Position numbers and translations under genes: made by a program. Of a stretch of DNA of 64,000 nt, positions 35,251-45,622 are shown in pieces; the stretch's first letter is position 1; each line of letters begins with the position of its first letter. The DNA comes from Pseudorhodoplanes sp049324435 (GTDB lineage: Bacteria; Pseudomonadota; Alphaproteobacteria; Rhizobiales; Xanthobacteraceae): NCBI GenBank assembly GCA_049324435.1, contig JBMOOQ010000018.1, forward strand, positions 14,074 to 78,073, given 5' to 3'. A model generated the notes under the pieces. The model saw only the letters and a program-made list of their open reading frames with translations. It did no database searches and was not told the origin of the DNA.

Positions 35251-36399
35251 TTAGCTTCGCTCGATCGCGGACACGCGGCCTTTCTCGATAGCGAGCGCGA
35301 GCTTTCCGGACTTGAGCGCAAGCGCCTTCTCGCCAAACAATTCGCGGCGCCAGCCCTTCAGCGCGGGGACGTCGGCGTGATCGTCGGCCGCGATCCGTTC
35401 GAGATCGTCGACGGTGGCGATCACCTTGGCCGCCACCGCATGCTTTTCCGCAGTCATACGCAGCAGAACCTTGAGCAATTCGACGATCGCGGAGCCGTTC
35501 TGCTGGGGTTTTGACCGCTCGATCGCCGGCAATGTCTTCAGGTCGCGCGCGAGACCGCGCTTGACGACGTCGGGGATCTCCATGCCCCATTTCGAGCGCT
35601 CGAAGCCCTTGGGCAGCGAGCGCAGCGCCGACAGCTTTTCGATACTGGTCGGCGCCTGGATGGCGATGTCGGCGACCAGGTCGTCCTTGAGGACGCGCCC
35701 GCGCGGAATGTCGCGCGCCTTGGCTTCGCGCTCGCGCCAGGCCGCGACTTCCATCAGCACGGCAAGTTCCTTCGGTTTGCGCACCCGCGTGCGCAGCCTT
35801 TGCCACGCATTCTCCGGGTCCATCCGGTAAGTCTCGGGCGAGGTGAGCACGTCCATCTCTTCGCTCAGCCATTCGGTGCGGCCGCGTTTCTCGAGGTCGC
35901 TGCGGAGCTTGCGATAGACGTCGCGCAGGTGGGTCACGTCGGAGATTGCATATTCGATTTGCGCCTTGGACAACGGACGGCGGGTCCAGTCGGTAAAGCG
36001 CGAGGATTTATCGAGCGTGTCGCCGGTGATGCGTTGCACGAGCTGATCGTAAGAGACCGAATCGCCGTGCCCCAGCACCATGGCGGCGATCTGCGTGTCG
36101 AAGATCGGGTGCGGAATCAGATTGGCCCGGTGCCAGACGATCTCGATGTCCTGACGCGCGGCGTGAAACACTTTCACGACGCGCTCGTTGCCCATCAGGT
36201 CGAAGAACGGCTGGAGGTCGATGTCCGGCGCCAGCGCATCGACCACTACGGCTTCGTCCGGGCTCGCAAGCTGAGCGACGCAGAGCTGAGGGTAATAGGT
36301 CGATTCGCGCAGGAATTCGGTATCGACGGTCACGAAGGGGTGCTTCGCGAGACGATCGCAGGCCTCGCGCAGTTCATGCGTTGTCGTAATCAAGTCCAT
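35251..36399 (-). CDS. rnd: Ribonuclease D
   Basis: This 382-residue 3'-5' exoribonuclease matures tRNA 3' ends. It has DEDDy-type motifs: ExoI VTVDTEFLRE, ExoII KVFHAARQDIEIVW and ExoIII ISDVTHLRDVY. An HRDC domain (about 215-295) and a second HRDC-like helical region follow. ATG 36399 (MDLITTTHEL) is preferred over 36423. It starts 10 nt after the stop of the ThDP enzyme gene, so the two probably share a transcript although no functional link is known. Confidence 0.94.
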   Translation of the reverse strand: MDLITTTHELREACDRLAKHPFVTVDTEFLRESTYYPQLCVAQLASPDEAVVVDALAPDIDLQPFFDLMGNERVVKVFHAARQDIEIVWHRANLIPHPIFDTQIAAMVLGHGDSVSYDQLVQRITGDTLDKSSRFTDWTRRPLSKAQIEYAISDVTHLRDVYRKLRSDLEKRGRTEWLSEEMDVLTSPETYRMDPENAWQRLRTRVRKPKELAVLMEVAAWREREAKARDIPRGRVLKDDLVADIAIQAPTSIEKLSALRSLPKGFERSKWGMEIPDVVKRGLARDLKTLPAIERSKPQQNGSAIVELLKVLLRMTAEKHAVAAKVIATVDDLERIAADDHADVPALKGWRRELFGEKALALKSGKLALAIEKGRVSAIERS

Positions 36400-36409
36400 G
36401 TCGTGTCGG

Positions 36410-38086
36410 TCACCCGCGCACACGCGGCATCATGATGAATTCCCAGGGCGACGGCATGGCCTGAACCGGCATCTCGATCAGGGTCGGGCCGCCGCGGCGC
36501 CTGAAGCCGCGTCGCAAGGCGGCGCGCAGCTCTGCCGGCGTTTCGACCCGCTCGGCAGCGGCACCGAAGCTTTCGGCAAACTTGACGAAGTCGGGATTGG
36601 TGAGGTCGCTGGCGATCGTGCGGCCGCCATACCATTCCTGCTGGATCAGCTTCACGTTGCCGTATGCGTTGTTGTTGAAGACCACCGTGACTAGCGGGAT
36701 CTTGTGACGGACCGCAGACGCCATTTCGGTCGCGGTGTAGAGAAATCCGCCGTCGCCGGTAATCGACAGCACCGGCACGTCGCGCCGTGCGTCCTGTACC
36801 CCGAGTGCGGTGGCGAAACCCCAGCCCAGATTGTCCTGATAGCCGGGCGAGATGAAGGTGCGCGGCTTGTAGACCGGCATCGCCAGACGCGCGGCAAAGC
36901 CGATCTGCGTCACCTCGTCGACGAAGATGCCGTCCTCGGGGAGTTCGGCACGGATCGCGTCGAGGATCGCCATCTGCGGCACGAGTTTGGAGAGCCGCTT
37001 TTGCAGCTTTGCCTGCCGCTCTTGCATCTCGGCCTTGCGCGACTTGCGCTTCGTATTATGCGCGGGCAGGGCGGCGAGGAGCTTGCGCAGTACGGCTGCA
37101 GAATCGCCCAGCAAGGCAACATCAGGCTTGCCGGCCCGTTCCGGCTCGTCCGGATCGGCTTCCACACGGATCACCTTGAGGTCCTTGTCGGTCCCCCAGA
37201 CCGTGAGCTGCTGCAGCAGGCGGCTGCCGACGCTGATCACGACGTCGACCTCGGGCCACATCTCATGGGCCAGCGGAAGCGTGATCGAGAGCGGATCGCG
37301 GCTGTCGAGCACGCCACGGCCGCGGCGATAGCCAAGAACCGGCGCCTGCAGCATGGCGGAGAGGCGCGTCACCTCTTTCGCAGCATCCTGCGCGCCGCCG
37401 CCGCAAACGATCATCGGATTTTTCGCGGCACCGAGCAGCTTTGCGGCCGCGGTGACCGCATCGTCGTCGATCGGCGGATCGAACACCGGCAGCGGCGCGC
37501 ATTCGATTACAGGCTCGGCGCGGCCCCAGATATCCATGCCGCATTCCAGCGCGGCGGGGCCTGGGCGATCCATGGACATCGACCGGATGGCCTCGGCAAC
37601 CATGCGCGGAGCGTCCGCTGCACGCGGGATGCGGGCCGAATGGTCGACCAGCCGTTCGATGATGCCGGCCTGGTCCCGGATTTCGTGCAACTGGCCGAGA
37701 TCGCGACGGATGGTGCTTTGCGGGATCTGGCCGATCAGACCCAGCACCGGCGCATTCATGGAATACGCGGTCAGGAGGGCGGCTCCCGTATTCAGGAGGC
37801 CTGGACCCGGTACCACGCAATAGACCTGCGGCTGCCCCGTCGCGAGCGCGGCGCCGAGTGCCATATAGGCACAGCCCTGCTCATGGCGGGTATGAACCAC
37901 CCGGATCCGGTTCCCGGCCTTGTAGAGGGCGTCGAAAAAATGGTCGTTATGGACCCCGGGCAGGGCATAGACGGTGTCTATTCCATGCGCGAGCAGGGCA
38001 TTGACCACGGCCTGACCGGTGGTCATCCGGACCACCTGCGCGCTGGATTTGCTGCGGGCGGCGGGCTTCTTGCTTTTCTTGGCCAT
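36410..38086 (-). CDS. ThDP-dependent enzyme of the acetolactate synthase/POX family
   Basis: This 558-residue enzyme has three domains: ThDP pyrimidine-binding (about 22-185, catalytic Glu in HTRHEQGCAYMA), central (205-340) and ThDP pyrophosphate-binding (380-550, motif GDGGFLYTATEM ending NNNAYGN). True acetolactate synthase usually lies beside ilvN and this does not, so it may be a decarboxylase, carboligase or oxidase; the substrate is unknown. The N-terminus MAKKSKKPAARSKSSAQ is a basic extension. AAGGA lies close before ATG 38086. Confidence 0.9.
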   Translation of the reverse strand: MAKKSKKPAARSKSSAQVVRMTTGQAVVNALLAHGIDTVYALPGVHNDHFFDALYKAGNRIRVVHTRHEQGCAYMALGAALATGQPQVYCVVPGPGLLNTGAALLTAYSMNAPVLGLIGQIPQSTIRRDLGQLHEIRDQAGIIERLVDHSARIPRAADAPRMVAEAIRSMSMDRPGPAALECGMDIWGRAEPVIECAPLPVFDPPIDDDAVTAAAKLLGAAKNPMIVCGGGAQDAAKEVTRLSAMLQAPVLGYRRGRGVLDSRDPLSITLPLAHEMWPEVDVVISVGSRLLQQLTVWGTDKDLKVIRVEADPDEPERAGKPDVALLGDSAAVLRKLLAALPAHNTKRKSRKAEMQERQAKLQKRLSKLVPQMAILDAIRAELPEDGIFVDEVTQIGFAARLAMPVYKPRTFISPGYQDNLGWGFATALGVQDARRDVPVLSITGDGGFLYTATEMASAVRHKIPLVTVVFNNNAYGNVKLIQQEWYGGRTIASDLTNPDFVKFAESFGAAAERVETPAELRAALRRGFRRRGGPTLIEMPVQAMPSPWEFIMMPRVRG

Positions 38087-38235
38087 GATTCCTTGGGGCA
38101 AATTTTGGAGTCCCCAGAATGCAGATCGAGGCCGTTCTGTCGAGGCATTCCCTCGCCTTGACAAAGCACGACCCCCATGCGCTTTTCCCGCGCCTTCAGC
38201 CCACTTTTCAGCGACGAATCGACCGAAAGGCCGCC

Positions 38236-40032
38236 ATGCACCGTTACCGCTCCCATACCTGTGGCGCGCTCCGCGAGAGCGACATTGGCGGGGCCGTGCG
38301 CCTGTCCGGCTGGGTTCACCGCGTCCGCGACCATGGCGGGGTGCTGTTCATCGACCTGCGCGACCATTACGGGCTGACGCAAGTGGTGGCCGACCCAGAC
38401 AGCCCTGCGTTCCGGGACGCCGAAAAGGTGCGTTCGGAATGGGTGATCCGGGTGGATGGCAAGGTGAGAAAGCGCCCCGAGGGGACCGAGAATCCGGACC
38501 TGCCCACCGGCATGGTCGAGGTCTTCGCCACCGAGATCGAAGTACTGGGGCCTGCGGGCGAACTGCCCATGCCGGTATTCGGCGATCAGGAATATCCGGA
38601 GGATATTCGTCTGCGCTACCGCTTCCTCGATCTGCGGAGAGAGCGGCTGCACAACAACATCATGAAGCGCGGCCAGATCATCGATTCGATCCGCCGGCGG
38701 ATGAAGGAGGGCGGCTTCTTCGAATTCCAGACGCCGATCCTGACGGCGTCCTCGCCGGAAGGCGCGCGCGACTACCTCGTGCCCTCGCGCCTGCATCCCG
38801 GAAAGTTCTACGCACTGCCGCAGGCGCCGCAGCAATTCAAGCAGCTGATCATGGTGTCGGGCTTCGATCGCTATTTCCAGATCGCGCCCTGTTTCCGCGA
38901 CGAGGATGCGCGCGCCGACCGATCACCCGGTGAATTCTACCAGCTCGATATCGAGATGAGCTTCGTCACCCAGGACGACGTCTTCAATGCGGTCGAGCCG
39001 GTGCTGCGCGGGGTGTTCGAGGAATTCGGCGGCGGCAAGCCGGTGACGCAGAAGTTTCCGCACATTGCCTATGCCGATGCGATGCGGCTCTATGGTTCGG
39101 ACAAGCCGGATCTGCGCAATCCGATCAAGATGGCAAACGTCACCGACGCGTTCCGCGGTTCGGGCTTCAAGATTTTCGCCAACATGATTGCGAACGATCC
39201 GGCCGTCGAGGTGTGGGCGATCCCGGCCAAGACCGGCGGCAACCGCGCCTTCTGCGACCGCATGAATTCATGGGCGCAGGGTGAAGGCCAGCCGGGGCTC
39301 GGCTACATTTTTTGGCGCGAAGGCGAGGAAGGCGGCGCAGGTCCGCTCGCCAAGAATATCGGGCCGGAACGCACCAAGCAGATTGCGGATCAGCTCGGGC
39401 TTGGCGTCGGCGACGCGGTGTTCTTCGTCGCCGGCAAGCCGAAGGACTTTGTGAAATTCGCAGGTCTCGCGCGCACCCGCGTGGGTGAAGAGTTGAAGCT
39501 GATCGACAAGGACCGCTTCGAGTTCTGCTGGATCGTCGATTTCCCGATGTATGAATGGAGCGAGGAAGAGAAGAAAATCGACTTCTCGCACAACCCGTTC
39601 TCGATGCCGAATATGCCGGTCGAGGAATTTCTGGCGCTCGACGCAAGCGAGACCGAGAGGATTCTCGGCATCAAGGCATTCCAGTATGACATCGTCTGCA
39701 ACGGCGTCGAATTGTCCTCCGGCGCGATCCGGAACCATCGTCCCGATGTAATGAAGAAGGCCTTCGCGATCGCGGGCTACGACGAGAGCGTGCTGGAGGC
39801 GAAATTCGGCGGCATGCTGCGTGCGCTATCGCTCGGCGCTCCCCCGCACGGCGGCATCGCACCGGGCATCGACCGCATCGTCATGCTGCTCTGCGGCGAG
39901 GAGAATCTTCGCGAGGTGGTGTTGTTCCCGATGAATCAGCGCGCTGAGGACCTCTTGATGGGCGCTCCATCGGAGGTTTCGCCCAAGCAGCTGCGCGAAC
40001 TGCATATCCGGCTCAACCTGCCGCAGAAATAA
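38236..40032 (+). CDS. aspS: Aspartyl-tRNA synthetase
   Basis: This 598-residue class II synthetase is of the bacterial type. It has an N-terminal OB anticodon-binding domain (LSGWVHRVRDHGGVLFIDLRD), motif 2 (FRDEDARADRSPGEFYQLD), a bacterial GAD insertion (about 310-420) and motif 3 (GGIAPGIDRIVMLL). In organisms that use the amidotransferase route it may also charge tRNA-Asn. AAAGG lies about 5 nt before ATG 38236; the frame is open upstream to 38119 but that part is not AspRS-like. Divergent from the ThDP enzyme. Confidence 0.97.
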   Translation: MHRYRSHTCGALRESDIGGAVRLSGWVHRVRDHGGVLFIDLRDHYGLTQVVADPDSPAFRDAEKVRSEWVIRVDGKVRKRPEGTENPDLPTGMVEVFATEIEVLGPAGELPMPVFGDQEYPEDIRLRYRFLDLRRERLHNNIMKRGQIIDSIRRRMKEGGFFEFQTPILTASSPEGARDYLVPSRLHPGKFYALPQAPQQFKQLIMVSGFDRYFQIAPCFRDEDARADRSPGEFYQLDIEMSFVTQDDVFNAVEPVLRGVFEEFGGGKPVTQKFPHIAYADAMRLYGSDKPDLRNPIKMANVTDAFRGSGFKIFANMIANDPAVEVWAIPAKTGGNRAFCDRMNSWAQGEGQPGLGYIFWREGEEGGAGPLAKNIGPERTKQIADQLGLGVGDAVFFVAGKPKDFVKFAGLARTRVGEELKLIDKDRFEFCWIVDFPMYEWSEEEKKIDFSHNPFSMPNMPVEEFLALDASETERILGIKAFQYDIVCNGVELSSGAIRNHRPDVMKKAFAIAGYDESVLEAKFGGMLRALSLGAPPHGGIAPGIDRIVMLLCGEENLREVVLFPMNQRAEDLLMGAPSEVSPKQLRELHIRLNLPQK

Positions 40033-40086
40033 GGGTCTTCCGGTCTGTCACGATCCGCCGGTAAGGTGGACGACGGGGAGATTCTC

Positions 40087-42381
40087 ATGCCGTCCGTGAT
40101 GTCCAACCTGTCCGAAGACCTGAAGAACCAGGCGCTTGCCTATCACCGCGTTCCGAAGCCCGGAAAGCTGGAGATTGCCGCCACCAAGCCGCTTGGCACC
40201 CAGCACGACCTGGCGCTGGCCTATTCGCCCGGCGTCGCCGCCGCCTGCGAGGCCATCGCCACTGACCCGCGCGAGGCGGCGGAACTGACCGGCCGGCAGA
40301 ATCTCGTCGCCGTCATCTCAAACGGCAGCGCGGTGCTCGGCTTAGGCAATATCGGGCCGCTCGCCTCCAAGCCGGTGATGGAGGGCAAGGCGGTTCTGTT
40401 CAAGAAATTCGCCGGGATCGATGTGTTCGATATCGAGATCGATGCGCCGGACGTGGCCCGGATGGTCGAGGTGATCTCGGCGCTGGAGCCGACGTTCGGC
40501 GGCATCAATCTCGAGGATATCAAGGCGCCGGAATGCTTCGATGTCGAGGCGCAGCTGAAAGAGCGGATGAAAATTCCGGTCTTTCACGACGACCAGCACG
40601 GCACGGCGATCATCGTTGGCGCTGCGGTGGTGAATGCGCTCTATCTGTCCGGGAAAAAAATCGAGGACGTGAAGATCGTCACCTCGGGTGCGGGTGCTGC
40701 GGCGCTGGCCTGCCTCAACCTGCTGGTGTCGCTCGGCGCCAAACGCGAGAACATCTTCGTTTCCGATATAGAGGGTGTGGTCTACAAGGGCCGGCCCAAG
40801 CTGATGGACCGCTGGAAAGAGGTCTACGCGCAGGACACCGAGGCGCGCAAACTCGGCGATATCATCGGCGGTGCGGACATTTTTCTCGGCGTCTCGGCCG
40901 GCGGCGTGCTGCAGCCCGATATGGTGAAGCGCATGGCGGAGCGCCCGCTGATCATGGCGCTCGCCAATCCGACGCCCGAGATCATGCCCGACGAGGCGCG
41001 CGCGGTGCGCCCCGATGCGATGATCTGCACCGGGCGCTCGGACTATCCGAACCAGGTCAACAACGTCCTGTGCTTTCCCTACATCTTCCGCGGTGCGCTC
41101 GATGTCGGCGCGACCACCATCAACGAGCCGATGAAGCGCGCGGCGGTGGAAGCGATCGCAGCGCTGGCGCGCGAGGCGCCATCGGAAGTGGCCGCACGGG
41201 CCTATGGCGGCGAAGCGCGAACTTTCGGACCGGGTTCGCTCATTCCCAATCCGTTCGACCCGCGGCTCATTCTGCGGATCGCACCCGCTGTGGCGCAGGC
41301 GGCGATCGAATCCGGCGCCGCGACGCGGCCGTTCGGCGATTTCGAAGCCTATCGCGAACGCTTGAACCGTTTCGTGTTCCGCTCCGGTTTCATCATGAAG
41401 CCGGTCTTTGCCCGCGCGAAGGAAAATCCGATGCGCGTGATCTATGCCGAGGGCGAGGACGAGCGGGTGCTGCGTGCGACCCAGGTGGTGGTCGAGGAGG
41501 GGTTGGCGCAGCCGCTCCTGATCGGCCGGCCGGGCGTGATCGAAACGCGGCTGGAGCGCTACGGGCTGTCGATCCGGCCGGGCCGCGATTTTACCCTCAT
41601 CAATCCGGATGACGATCCGCGCTACCGCGAATACGTGCAGGCCTATGTCGAAGCGGCGGGCCGGCGCGGCATCACGCCGGACGCCGCGCGCACCATCGTG
41701 CGCACCAATGCGACGGTGATTGCGGCGCTCGCGGTGCGGCTGAAGCTTGCCGACGCCATGATCTGCGGACTCGAAGGCCGCTACATGGCGCATCTGAAAA
41801 ACATCCGCGACGTGATCGGGCTTGCCCCCGACGTCAAGGAATTCGCCGCGCTGTCGCTCGTCATCACCAACAAAGGCGCCTATTTCCTTGCCGATACACA
41901 GGTGACGCCGGAGCCGAGCGCGGAGGCCATCGCCGACATGGCCGTGCTCGCTGCCGCGCAGGTGCGGCGCTTCGGTCTCGAGCCGAAAATCGCGCTTCTT
42001 TCGCACTCGGATTTCGGCTCCTACGACAGCGCCTCCGCCAGCAAGATGCGGACGGCGATGCGCTTCCTGCAGGAGCATCATCCAGAGCTGGAAGCGGAAG
42101 GCGAGATGAACGGCGACACCGCGCTGAGCCCGATGATCCGCGAGCGGGTATTTCCGCATTCGCGCCTGAAGGGCGAGGCCAATGTGCTGATCATGCCCAA
42201 TCTCGATGCCGCCAACATCGCCTATCAGATGACCAAGGTTCTGGCGGATGCGCTGGCAGTCGGACCGATCCTGATCGGCGCCGCCATGCCAGCGCATATC
42301 CTCACGCCGTCGGTGACGGCGCGTGGCGTCATCAATATGACGGCATTTGCGGCGGTGGAGGCGCAGGGCGCGCGGCGCTAG
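40087..42381 (+). CDS. maeB: NADP-dependent malic enzyme with phosphotransacetylase-like C-terminal domain
   Basis: This 764-residue protein has two domains. The malic-enzyme part (about 1-425) carries VFHDDQHGTAI for malate and metal, and VTSGAGAAALACLNLL for NADP. The C-terminal part (about 440-760) resembles phosphate acetyltransferase but is thought to be regulatory in this family, binding acetyl-CoA. It converts malate to pyruvate and CO2. ATG 40087 is chosen because GGGGAG lies 6-7 nt upstream; GTG 40066 has none. Confidence 0.95.
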   Translation: MPSVMSNLSEDLKNQALAYHRVPKPGKLEIAATKPLGTQHDLALAYSPGVAAACEAIATDPREAAELTGRQNLVAVISNGSAVLGLGNIGPLASKPVMEGKAVLFKKFAGIDVFDIEIDAPDVARMVEVISALEPTFGGINLEDIKAPECFDVEAQLKERMKIPVFHDDQHGTAIIVGAAVVNALYLSGKKIEDVKIVTSGAGAAALACLNLLVSLGAKRENIFVSDIEGVVYKGRPKLMDRWKEVYAQDTEARKLGDIIGGADIFLGVSAGGVLQPDMVKRMAERPLIMALANPTPEIMPDEARAVRPDAMICTGRSDYPNQVNNVLCFPYIFRGALDVGATTINEPMKRAAVEAIAALAREAPSEVAARAYGGEARTFGPGSLIPNPFDPRLILRIAPAVAQAAIESGAATRPFGDFEAYRERLNRFVFRSGFIMKPVFARAKENPMRVIYAEGEDERVLRATQVVVEEGLAQPLLIGRPGVIETRLERYGLSIRPGRDFTLINPDDDPRYREYVQAYVEAAGRRGITPDAARTIVRTNATVIAALAVRLKLADAMICGLEGRYMAHLKNIRDVIGLAPDVKEFAALSLVITNKGAYFLADTQVTPEPSAEAIADMAVLAAAQVRRFGLEPKIALLSHSDFGSYDSASASKMRTAMRFLQEHHPELEAEGEMNGDTALSPMIRERVFPHSRLKGEANVLIMPNLDAANIAYQMTKVLADALAVGPILIGAAMPAHILTPSVTARGVINMTAFAAVEAQGARR

Positions 42382-42525
42382 AGCTGTTTGGCCAGAAACC
42401 TCTTCAGCGTTACCGGTCGGCCTTGAGCAAAGGCCCGGCATCGCATTGCGGTCACGGTTCGGTGTAAGCTGGCAGGACGAACCGGACGTGATTGTTGGGC
42501 ATGTGAGCGGGATTGCGGAGCGCGC

Positions 42526-43446
42526 ATGAGCTTTTTTCCAGGCGAGGATCCGGCGGCGGGCGACCGCAAGTCGTGCGATGCATTGGAGCGCGTGATCGTT
42601 CCGCGCTCGACCGATCTCGGTAATTTCGAAGTCCGCCGCGCACTGCCCTCGGCCGGCCGGCGCATGGTCGGTCCATTCGTGTTCCTCGACGAGATGGGGC
42701 CGGCGGAATTCCGCGCCGGTACCGGGATCGACGTGCGGCCGCATCCGCATATTGGCCTCGCCACCGTGACCTATCTGTTCGATGGCGAGATCACTCATCG
42801 CGACAGCCTTGGCACCTTCGTCGCGATCCGGCCGGGCGAGGTGAACTGGATGACGGCCGGCCGAGGCATCGTCCATTCCGAGCGCACCGCGCCGGAGCGG
42901 CGCGTCAACGGCGATACGCTTCACGGTCTGCAATGCTGGGTGGCGCTGCCGGCCGACAAGGAGGAGGTCGAGCCGTCTTTCTTCCATCGTGGTGCGGACG
43001 AGTTGCCGCTCGTGACCGATAATGGGTTCACCGCACGTGTGGTCGCGGGGCAGGCGTTCGGCGCTCGCTCGCCGGTAATTACCGCGTCGGACACGGTGTT
43101 CGTCGACGTCGTGTTGGAGGCGGGGACCACGATCCCGCTCGACCCGGATTACGAGGAGCGCGCGGTTTACATCGTCAGCGGCGAGATCGAGATTGCGGGC
43201 GACCGCTTTACCGGGCCGAAGCTTCTGGTGTTCCGGCCGGGCGACCGCATTGCGGTGCGCGCGGTCACCGCGAGTCACATTGCGATCCTCGGCGGTGCGG
43301 CGCTAGAGGGACCGCGGCATATCTGGTGGAATTTCGTGTCCTCGCGCAGGGACCGCATCGAACAGGCCAAGGAAGACTGGAAGGCGGCACGCTTCGATAT
43401 CGTGCCCGGCGACGAGACAGAGTTCATCCCGCTGCCGGAGCGCTGA
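42526..43446 (+). CDS. Pirin-family bicupin
   Basis: This 306-residue protein has the pirin metal ligands H73, H75 (RPHPH), H117 and E119 (IVHSER) in the N-terminal cupin, so it should bind iron. The C-terminal cupin (about 165-290) lacks them, as usual. Bacterial pirins have reported quercetinase activity or bind metabolic enzymes; its role here is open. GGAG lies 6-7 nt before the ATG. Confidence 0.92.
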   Translation: MSFFPGEDPAAGDRKSCDALERVIVPRSTDLGNFEVRRALPSAGRRMVGPFVFLDEMGPAEFRAGTGIDVRPHPHIGLATVTYLFDGEITHRDSLGTFVAIRPGEVNWMTAGRGIVHSERTAPERRVNGDTLHGLQCWVALPADKEEVEPSFFHRGADELPLVTDNGFTARVVAGQAFGARSPVITASDTVFVDVVLEAGTTIPLDPDYEERAVYIVSGEIEIAGDRFTGPKLLVFRPGDRIAVRAVTASHIAILGGAALEGPRHIWWNFVSSRRDRIEQAKEDWKAARFDIVPGDETEFIPLPER

Positions 43447-43458
43447 CCGTCGCTGTAC

Positions 43459-44727
43459 CTAGACCGCGAATATCTCGATGGGTTCTGCCATGCCGCGCAG
43501 GCGATGACGGCCGAGACTTTTCGGGCGCGTTGCGAGCTTTGCGGCCACTGGAGCGGTGAGCACGATCGAATGTCCGAGCTGCTTGGTCAGGCCTTCGACG
43601 CGGCTCGCTCCGTTCACCGCACGTCCGATCACCGTGAAGTCCAGCCGTTCCGGCGCGCCGATATTGCCGAAGAAGACATCGCCTTCGTGAAGCCCGACCC
43701 CGGAACGAAGCGGGCGCCAGCCTTCAAACGCAGCAAGTGCCAGCGGAGGGTCACTGTTCAGGTGTTCGATTGCTGCTTCGGCAGCCATTGCCGCTGCGAC
43801 TGCTGCCTCGGCTGCATTCCCTTCGGCGTAGATTCCGTGATGCGGAAACACGGCGAGCAAACCATCGCCTATGAACTTGAGTATCTCTCCGCCATGCGCG
43901 ATCACAGCTCCGGCCATGGCCTCAAAATAAGCATTGAGCAGCGTGAGCATATGCGCGGGCTCAAGCCGGTCCGACAGGTCGGTGAAGCCCCGCAGGTCGG
44001 AAGCCCAGATGACGGCATCGATACGGGTGCCGGCACCGCGCTTGATCGAGCCTTCCAGCACGCGCGTGCCCGCCAGCGTGCCAAGATAGGTGTCGAGGAC
44101 ATTGCTTGCAACGCGCATGGCAATGTGCCGCTCCACATGTAGCGCAAGCAGCCGCAGCAGGCGTTCAAAAGCGGTCCGCTGCTCCGGCGTGAAGCCGCCC
44201 TGCTGCCGCGTCGCAATGGTCGCGACGTTATGATAGCTGGCGCCTCCCATTGGCAGCGCAAGATATTGAGTGATGCCAAGTTCGCGCAAATCGGCGGTCA
44301 GGCCAAAGCGTTCCGCATCCGGGTCCGACGGATCGATCGTGACCGGCTCACCGGTTTCGAACACAATGGCAAGCGGACTGCGCCTGAAAGAATCGGTCGT
44401 GAGGTTTCCTTCATCGACCTTGACCTCGTCGACGATCCCGTCGGCAATGTTCCAGTTCCAGGCAAAGCCGGCCAGTTGCGGATGCAGCGTTCCGGTATGC
44501 AGGCTGGCGCGGTCGAGCGGGAGGCCGGCGACAACAAGACGCCAGACGAACATCTCGAACAGGTCGATGAGGCTTTTGACGCGCATCGCACCTTCAAGCA
44601 GCCATGACTCGATCTGCGCCAGGGACTGCGTTCCGGCTGCGACGGAGCGGCCGCGATGGGAGCGGCGAAGCAAAAACACCGACGGCGGATAGTGTCGTGG
44701 GGCGGGATCGAGGATGGAGCGCTGCAT
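43459..44727 (-). CDS. Class III adenylate cyclase with N-terminal sensory domain
   Basis: This 422-residue protein has no membrane helix. Residues about 40-200 look like a GAF-type sensor, and residues about 235-422 form the class III cyclase domain. The metal-binding Asp are D244 (ASDLRGFTD) and D288 (KFIGDGLLAVF); K284 fits ATP rather than GTP as substrate. The start is uncertain: ATG 44808 would overlap the upstream gene by 47 nt, and no ribosome site precedes 44727. It follows the secreted TIM-barrel gene by 34 nt, suggesting an operon. Confidence 0.88.
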   Translation of the reverse strand: MQRSILDPAPRHYPPSVFLLRRSHRGRSVAAGTQSLAQIESWLLEGAMRVKSLIDLFEMFVWRLVVAGLPLDRASLHTGTLHPQLAGFAWNWNIADGIVDEVKVDEGNLTTDSFRRSPLAIVFETGEPVTIDPSDPDAERFGLTADLRELGITQYLALPMGGASYHNVATIATRQQGGFTPEQRTAFERLLRLLALHVERHIAMRVASNVLDTYLGTLAGTRVLEGSIKRGAGTRIDAVIWASDLRGFTDLSDRLEPAHMLTLLNAYFEAMAGAVIAHGGEILKFIGDGLLAVFPHHGIYAEGNAAEAAVAAAMAAEAAIEHLNSDPPLALAAFEGWRPLRSGVGLHEGDVFFGNIGAPERLDFTVIGRAVNGASRVEGLTKQLGHSIVLTAPVAAKLATRPKSLGRHRLRGMAEPIEIFAV

Positions 44728-44761
44728 TGACGACGTGGCTTGATGCTTCGGAGCAGGCAGA

Positions 44762-45622
44762 CTAATTGGTCGGCCGACTGTTTCCAAACAGTCGCTTGGC
44801 ATTGCCATTGGCTATGCGCACTGCCTGATCCTGCGGCAATTGGGAAAGCCACGCGCGGTAGCCTTTCATGATCGCGTCATAGGAAAACCAGCGCTCGTTG
44901 ATCCATGTGTCCGAACCGATCAGAAAGCGGTCGGAATGCGCGGAGAACAGGCCGCGCCATTCTTCGGTCAGCTTCCCGTCTTTGCCGGTGATGCCGCTGC
45001 GATACGACAATTCGCCCCACAGGTTCGGATAGGTTGCAAGCAATTGCGCGACCCGCGCGGCATCGGTGGAAAAGCCGGTATGTGCCCAGATGATCTTGGC
45101 TTTCGGATTGTGTGAAAACAGGATCAGCAGCGCTTCCTCGTCGCAATGCGCATGAAGATAGAGGTTCAGCTCAACCGCGAAATCCACGATCTGTTTGACC
45201 CATTCGCTCGCGGCCGACTTGCCGTAGATGTGGAATTCGCCGACGCCGCGGTAATAGCCGCGCTCGTATTCTGCTTTCACCAGTTCCAGGATCGATGGGT
45301 CATTGAACCAGGTCTGGATATCAGGTCGCGTCCGGTAGGGCCGGATGAACGGGACCACCCACAGGTCCGGCGCTTTCGCCTCCATCAGCTGATGGGTGCC
45401 TTTGTTCGGCCGGCTGGTCGCGAGGATGCCGGTGACGCCGTTTCGGCGGAACAGCTCCAGGACCTGGTCAAGCGGATAGAACGGATTGGGCTCCTGATTG
45501 TAGTGCAGATGAGCGTCGAAAATCTCAATCTGGCTGGTCTCCGCAGCATGCGCATTTGCCGCAAAAAAGATTGCGGCGGCAGCCAGCAATGCGACCGGCC
45601 ACGTTAACACGCGCGTAACCAT
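44762..45622 (-). CDS. Exported amidohydrolase-like TIM-barrel protein
   Basis: This 286-residue protein has a signal peptide (MVTRVLTWPVALLAAAAIFF, cleavage near AHA) and an amidohydrolase-2-type barrel: DAHLHYN near the mature start, HAHCDE, IIWAHTG and the C-terminal IGSDTWIN. These could bind one or two metals; the family includes decarboxylases and lactonases. AAAGGG lies 9 nt before ATG 45622. It heads an operon with the adenylate cyclase and is divergent from the EAL gene (94-bp gap). Confidence 0.85.
   Translation of the reverse strand: MVTRVLTWPVALLAAAAIFFAANAHAAETSQIEIFDAHLHYNQEPNPFYPLDQVLELFRRNGVTGILATSRPNKGTHQLMEAKAPDLWVVPFIRPYRTRPDIQTWFNDPSILELVKAEYERGYYRGVGEFHIYGKSAASEWVKQIVDFAVELNLYLHAHCDEEALLILFSHNPKAKIIWAHTGFSTDAARVAQLLATYPNLWGELSYRSGITGKDGKLTEEWRGLFSAHSDRFLIGSDTWINERWFSYDAIMKGYRAWLSQLPQDQAVRIANGNAKRLFGNSRPTN

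Noticed and set aside
40342..43278. 978-codon open frame on the minus strand opposite maeB and pirin
   Set aside because: It is antisense to two clearly recognised genes, crosses their boundary, has Arg/His/Asp-rich composition and no motif. High GC leaves such shadow frames open.
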